Origin: Neurospora tetrasperma FGSC 2508
Lineage: Eukaryota; Ascomycota; Sordariomycetes; Sordariales; Sordariaceae
Assembly: GCF_000213175.1 (NCBI RefSeq)
Contig: NW_009799179.1
Location: 2,465,744 to 2,529,743, forward strand
Reading direction: 5' to 3'
DNA length: 64,000 nucleotides
Part shown: piece by piece, positions 58,819 to 64,000 of the stretch
Position numbering within the stretch: the first letter of the stretch is position 1
Layout of the letters: each line of letters begins with the position of its first letter
Notes under the pieces: generated by a model
Seen by the model: only the letters and a program-made list of their open reading frames with translations
What the model was told of the DNA's origin: nothing
The model's database searches: none
Translations under genes and position numbers: made by a program

Positions 58819-60770
58819 TCACACTCCTTCGGGCATAATGACTGACATATCGGTAGCGCGTGGCGAGTGTGTTAGGGGGCCGGTATAGTAATGGCGTCCA
58901 TGGGTATACCAGAAACCGAGGGCAAAAATGAGAACGAAGAAAAAGACAACTATGGCGTAGTTCATCTGGAGGACATATTAGCATTACCCCATCCTCTGTA
59001 GGTGGAGCCCAAGTGGGAGAAGATGGCGGTACTTACATTCTCAGGTGTAACAGGTAGCCGCGTCGGGAAGAAGAAGATCACGGCCATGAACGTATTCCAG
59101 GCAACCGCAAACGCATTGACCCAGATACTGTATTTGCCCATATGCCAAGGCCCCTTCTGCATGCGCCCATAGACCATCTTGCAAATGATGGGTATGACAT
59201 AGGACACGTTCAATGCGACCGCACACACATTGAAGACGGCGCCAATGGCAGTACTGCTTGCTAAGCCGAGAAGATTGATGATAATCTCTAGAACAGCATA
59301 CGTCCACACGGCGATAAGGGGAGTTTGTGAGCGTTTGGAGATGCGGACCCAGATATGAGAGAAGGGAAGAAGGTTGTCGCGGGAGAGGGCGAAAATGGTC
59401 CGACTGCCGGCTTGTATACCAGGGATTGCGACGAGATTCATCACGCCGAAGCCGCAGAGTGTGAAGACAATTGCGGGAGCACGGCCCATGCCATTGAAGA
59501 AGAGTTGTGCGACCTTGTTATCGACAATGTTAGTTTTGGAGAGGTCAGAACATGGAACCTTGGCTTGGGTAAACTCACCGGTTGGCCACTGGGGCTATTT
59601 ATCAGGTCTTTGGGGTCGCCCATGCAGACAACCAAGACCAGGTTGAAAAAGAATCCAATAACATAAGTGAACGTGGTCGCATTGGCAATGGCCCTAGGTA
59701 CAACCATCTGAGGGTTCTTTGCTTCTTCAGCAATGCTTTCCTCGAGTCAGCATTATGGCTACTTTCATCATCCATGGGTCAGCCCACAAACTTACCGAGC
59801 TGTACCATCACAGCCAGTCATGATCCAGGCTGGCGTAAGGCATCCAAAAAGAAAGGCAAAACCAGGAGGGCACCAGCCCGATGAAGGCTGGAAATCGGTA
59901 AAGGCATATTTGAGATCGTGCATATCGTGCCGCTTCTGGACCAACAAGGTAACACAAGCGCCGAGTAGAACACTCATGTGGAAGACAACATAGCCGCTTG
60001 TTAACCGGTTCAACCAAGCCGTCGGTAGAGTGTTGATCATGGCATGAATAATGGTAAGCCCTATCATGACACCCACAACATGGGTTGGTGTGGGCACGTA
60101 GCTGAAGTTGGATGTAATCGAAACAGCTGCAAGAAGCATCTGGCTCGCGGCATATTCGGTAGAGGCACCACCTGCAACGGTACCTACGAGATTGAGATAA
60201 CCTTTTTCAGATCTGGTCAGCAACATGGGAGAGACGAGGGTGTCGTAGACATGGAACTTGCCGGCAATCCAACATAGGAAGGGAACTTGCTCTTCAGGAG
60301 CGAGAAACTTCAAGGTGAAGTACATGGCCCCGGAACTGGGGTAGGCAGATGCGATCTCAGCGATACTGTATGCAAGTGCCCACCCGCCAGCGCCGCCAAT
60401 GATCCAACTCCACATGATAGCAGCCGCACCTCCGGCTTGCAGGCCGTATATCCATGTCGACATGAGTGTGCCATATACTCCAGATATGCTCATAGCAAAA
60501 CTGAAGCTGGACCACCTTGAGAACTCGCGTTTGAATACCTAGAGGTATGATATGTTAGTAGAAGCCCAAAGTATTCGGGAGAGCGAGGCCCTCTGATACT
60601 AAACTCACTGGTGTATAACCCAACGCCTCCAGCGCCTTATCGCCACTTTCGATAGAGCTTGTTGATGGGGTTGAAGCTGCAGCTTCGCCAGAAGATGGAG
60701 TGCTTTGCCGGGTCATTTCAGTAATCTGGATGGTGGCGTCTGCCGATTTGTTTGGTGGTGAAAAAGACAT
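58819..60770 (-). CDS. APC-superfamily amino acid/GABA/choline-type permease
   Basis: Five exons (60770-60609, 60538-59796, 59735-59579, 59513-59037, 58965-58819) with introns of 70, 60, 65 and 71 nt, all GT-AG in frame, give 561 aa. A Ser/Thr-rich cytoplasmic N-terminus (about 55 residues) leads to FKREFSRWSSFSFAMSISGV, the family's TM1 entry. GGAGGWALAYSIAEIASAYPSSGAMYF covers TM2, with the conserved E-x-A-S-x-P-x-S-G. RIAEEAKNPQMVVPRAI is the conserved loop before TM7, and GFGVMNLVAIPGIQAGSRTIFALSRDNLLPFS is the TM8 region with the classic SR-x-x-A-L-S-R-D signature. About 12 helices in all. The layout fits the fungal UGA4/HNM1-like group that imports GABA, choline or amino acids at the plasma membrane. 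The substrate is undetermined. The start at 60770 (MSFSPPNKSADATIQ) was chosen as the first good ATG with a normal-length N-tail. Confidence 0.93.
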
Positions 60771-63329
60771 GGTGGCACAAATGGTGCCGATGGGCTTTAT
60801 GTAAAGGGATCTTGGTACAGAATCTTCACCGGATTCGATATCAGATCGGGGCTTGAGTTCCCCTCTTGCGAAGCGTTGTGTTCCATAGACAAACAATGAC
60901 AACGGGATGGCCGTGATCTTATATGGACGACACCAATTAATACGGTTCTGACCGCCACATTCAACACGAGTCGCTCACTGAGATATTGGGCACTTTGACC
61001 TTCGTTCTCTGGTGAACCACCCAGCACAGTTCAGGTATCTGATGTTCGAGGCATAGTAAGAAGACCAGGAAACAATCCTTGTGGGGCTGATTCTTCCAGA
61101 CATGCACTTTTGTTGCATGCACGGGCGTGCCTCAGAAACCGTACATGTGGGTTGTGCATCGACGGGCTCAATCCTTGCGGTGACAAGTTCGTCTGGAGCT
61201 CTTTAGCTGAAGGCTAGACCCAATAAGTAGTTCGTCCCATAGTGTCGTCCAAGCTAAGGGCCGAGACCCAGGACTTGTCACGGTTGAGTCTTTTGTGCTC
61301 GAGTCTCGAAAGCTGATACTCGATCGGTCAAGGCGATAGACACCGCCTGGGTCTTGCCCTGGCCAGTCCGTGACGGTGAGTTTCGAAAGACGTTAGTGTC
61401 CTCTTCAGGCTTCCATCTCCCTTTCCTGGTCTTCTGATTTGGGAATCTTGTAGTAAAAGGTAGCCGTCTGATTGTTGATGCCCCCGGACGGAGGTGAAAT
61501 AGTCGCGTCCTGCCCATAGTAAGACCCGCTTATCCGCCCGTGATCGAGGTATTCCGATGTCGGCACTCGTCGGCTTGGGTCGGTTCAAATCGGTTTGGTC
61601 ACTTGATCCCTTCTTTTCCTCGAATGTGTGGTGCTTCAAAAATCTTCGCCGTGATGATGTCTGCGAAAGAATGGCGCACGATGTTGTAAGGCCTGTAGGA
61701 TATCGGTTTGGTGGTTTCGTAGCTTGTTGTGCGTCAAGGGCTCCACCTAGTACACCAGGAGGCTTTGGATTATCGTGAACGATTGTGAAGGTATGGAAGT
61801 TTGACTAGTATGGAGTGTTGGATGTCAGCGAAAGATTGCCAACACATCTAGAACACTACTTGGGGCAAGAGGGTTCGCCAGCAGAGCCCCTCAATCACCG
61901 TCTCTCATTCGTCCTGGCGTTACCGACCAATGGGCATCTATACCCACATACTGTATCCATGCTCGTAACAACCAAAATCATCGGTCACTCCTGAAATGGT
62001 CCAGACTCTAATACAGGCGGTGTATGCATTGGTCACGCTTTAAGCCAACTTTTTAGACCCACGGCTCGAACGGTCTCCCAGGGGCAGCTTACCTGTTCGA
62101 ACGTACAGTTCTTGCGAGTCGCGCAGTGGCCGGAAATATATTCGCTTTTGAGTTGAATGATGATAACGTATTGATGTAGCCAATTGTTGGGTCTGGAAGT
62201 TTGATGTCGACTAAGACGTGCTGTCGGGTTGGGCGACGCAAGGGCTCGTGGGCCGGATATCGTGATAGGGCTCTAAGGCGTCGAATAAAGCTACTAAAGT
62301 AACGTATGGACGGTGAACTTATCAATGAACGGAATCAATTCATTGTGTAAAGGTATTCACTTTCAGAAATGGGTTTCCTGCAGTTTGGTGGTTGCTGGCA
62401 GAAGTGTCCCCAGGCGACGCTTTGCTTGGATGTCTGGCATTCTGTGAATTACTGATGGAGCTTAGATAAGTACTTAGCATCACCTACCTAGTATGGGATC
62501 CCTCGCTCTGCCGCATATTGTCCCATGGATTGCGAGCTGCCGCGTCCGACCAGTCGCGCCTACCTGCCCGAAGAGCTGTAAATTCCCCCAACAGCAGTTG
62601 GTTGGGTGGCTGGCAACGGAACCTCGTCTGTTACATAGAATCTGCGGGTTAGGGTTGTTGGGGTATGATTTTCCGACTTTTTGTGATCCGAGTCTGCTAC
62701 GGACCAGCGGCTCGGGTCTGACTTGACTTGACAGGTAAACTCACTTTAATTCAGAAGGCAGATGTCTCGCTTTGAACACGGGTGAGTACCAACGTAGAGC
62801 TTAAAATCAACAACACCAACGAGCAGCACCGGCTCGGTTGCCGGAGGCTTTGACCCACTTATCGGTAGGTCGGTGTCCGCTTATGTCGACTGGGTCAATA
62901 CATCTGGTAGAGGTACCCCGGGGATCCGACGCCGAAGGTTTCCATTGCTCCAAATGCAGTATGCAGGAACACATTTGACAGAGCCAATTCACAAGCACGT
63001 CGTTCGTTGTATACCAGATTTGATGATGATGACGTGTTTGAGAAATCTCAAATCGACTGTAAATACAGGCGGGGTCAATCTAAGGCCAGTTGCCATGCCA
63101 AGGGACCGAAATTCTGAGAGGCTAAGGACTTATGTACGGTGAAGAGGCGCAAAAGTTGTCCTCGTGGTGACGCTATGCCTTTAGCAGATTGAGGCACTTA
63201 AGTCGTTTTCCGACAGATATTATATCTTATGTGGAGGACCTCGTCGATATACCCCACAGCAGCGGCAGCTTGCTTTAGCGACCAGGTATATATTCTTGGG
63301 GCCTGATCGGCTCGCGTGACCGTGACCGC
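60771..63329. other. Intergenic, no gene recognised
   Basis: About 2.6 kb. No frame has domain support. CGTAACCGTAACC words at the right end (63328-63342) mark the approach to the TA-rich block. Confidence 0.5.
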
Positions 63330-64000
63330 GTAACCGTAACCTTTTAGGTTATACACAAGCCAAGACCTTAATATGGATCCAATTATCCCTATATATACGA
63401 GCAGAATCTATATAAATGGATCCAAAAAGAGGTTACGTTTTGTATAAAATAGATGCGTAACCTTTTTTTAAAATCTCTTTATACTAGTATAATAATAAAT
63501 TAAAGGCGCATTAGTAAGAGTAAACTAATCCTTATAAAGTATAATAATTAGCTATCGCACGTTAAAAGCGGTATAGATGCCCCTATTTATATATTTACTA
63601 CCCTATCTATTAAAGAGGTTATGTAAAGTACCTTCGAGGTATTTTATATAACCCGTAACCTCTTTAAAATAAATATAATTATCATAGAGCGGTCGGAAAG
63701 TAGGTAATTTTATAATAATTTATAGCGCGGTATTATACTAATTGCGGGGATTTTTAATTATAATACGTAATTGTACGACCGTTCGTATATATTATTATAA
63801 ATATAGACTATACTATTAATTAATAATAGTAATTTATATAGGAAATGTAGTAGAGTAACTAACTATATTAAACCTATGTTAGTAATAATAGTAGGAAACG
63901 AGGAGTATATTTAAATAATAGAGGATAAGGATAAAGGGGGGGAGGAAGAAGCCTATTAAAAGAGAATTATATTATTTATTATAATTTATATTATTACTAC
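63330..64000. repeat. TA-rich, RIP-like repeat block (left edge of an AT isochore)
   Basis: Base composition changes abruptly near 63350 to strongly AT-rich sequence full of TATA, ATAATA and TTATAA words, with few CA or TG dinucleotides and no long open frames. Scattered ACCGTAACC, GGTTACG and GGTTATGT remnants suggest an old repeat with a GTAACC motif. This is the classic picture of RIP-mutated repetitive DNA in Pezizomycotina. The original element cannot be classified from what is left. It continues beyond the window. Confidence 0.75.

Noticed and set aside
62873-63142. Possible plus-strand gene near the RIP block
   Set aside because: An 89-codon frame with no domain, splice partner or convincing composition.
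1-64000. tRNA, rRNA or CRISPR features
   Set aside because: No cloverleaf with correct A/B boxes, no rRNA-like sequence and no spaced direct repeats were recognised by eye. A tRNA-finding program would be needed to be sure.

Overview
This window looks like nuclear DNA of a filamentous ascomycete (Pezizomycotina), most likely a sordariomycete. The genes have short 56-130 nt introns with GTRNGT donors. They are separated by long gene-free stretches sprinkled with TAGGTACCTA/GGTAGG-type words. One gene encodes a CBM1-linked GH5 cellulase, and the right end is an abrupt TA-rich block of the kind left by repeat-induced point mutation (RIP). The species call is inference from style and cannot be proven here.

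Layout, left to right. 1-722: minus-strand coding sequence in two overlapping phases, probably a decayed gene running off the left edge. 2058-3646 (-): a three-exon gene with two CxxC...HxxxC fingers and a C-terminal DUF3237 domain. 3647-10625: no gene seen. 10626-12395 (+): DHA1-type MFS drug transporter. 13609-14842: a MITE with 35-bp perfect inverted ends and a TAA duplication, interrupted by a second TA-flanked inverted-repeat element (13991-14623). 15962-18192 (-): four-exon MATE transporter. 21913-22622 (-): secreted DUF4360 protein. 26461-27640 (-): four-exon formate/nitrite transporter. 31638-32195 (-): fragment resembling the end of a SAT4/rhodopsin-type membrane protein. 33353-34338: assembly gap, with short repeats on both sides. 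36105-37747 (-): Met/Gly/Pro-rich protein with a C-terminal coiled coil. 42101-43854 (+): secreted type-B carboxylesterase. 45074-46311 (+): CBM1-GH5 endoglucanase. 46743-51100 (-): a divergent protein kinase followed in frame by about 620 codons of Pro/Gln/Ala-rich sequence. 51623-52171 (-): small acidic hypothetical protein. 55465-56035: four tandem copies of a repeat of about 150 bp. 58819-60770 (-): five-exon APC-family permease. From about 63330: TA-rich RIP-like DNA.

There is no sign of a secondary-metabolite cluster or an operon-like system. Four of the recognised genes are transporters of unrelated families (MFS, MATE, FNT, APC), and two neighbouring secreted hydrolases (esterase and cellulase) could serve plant-biomass breakdown. 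The most unusual items are the finger-DUF3237 fusion, the kinase with a long disordered tail whose junction sits exactly on an in-frame TAA that is also a good splice donor, the nested MITEs, and the tandem repeat array. Exon boundaries were placed by hand from splice consensus and frame, and may be off by a base in places.
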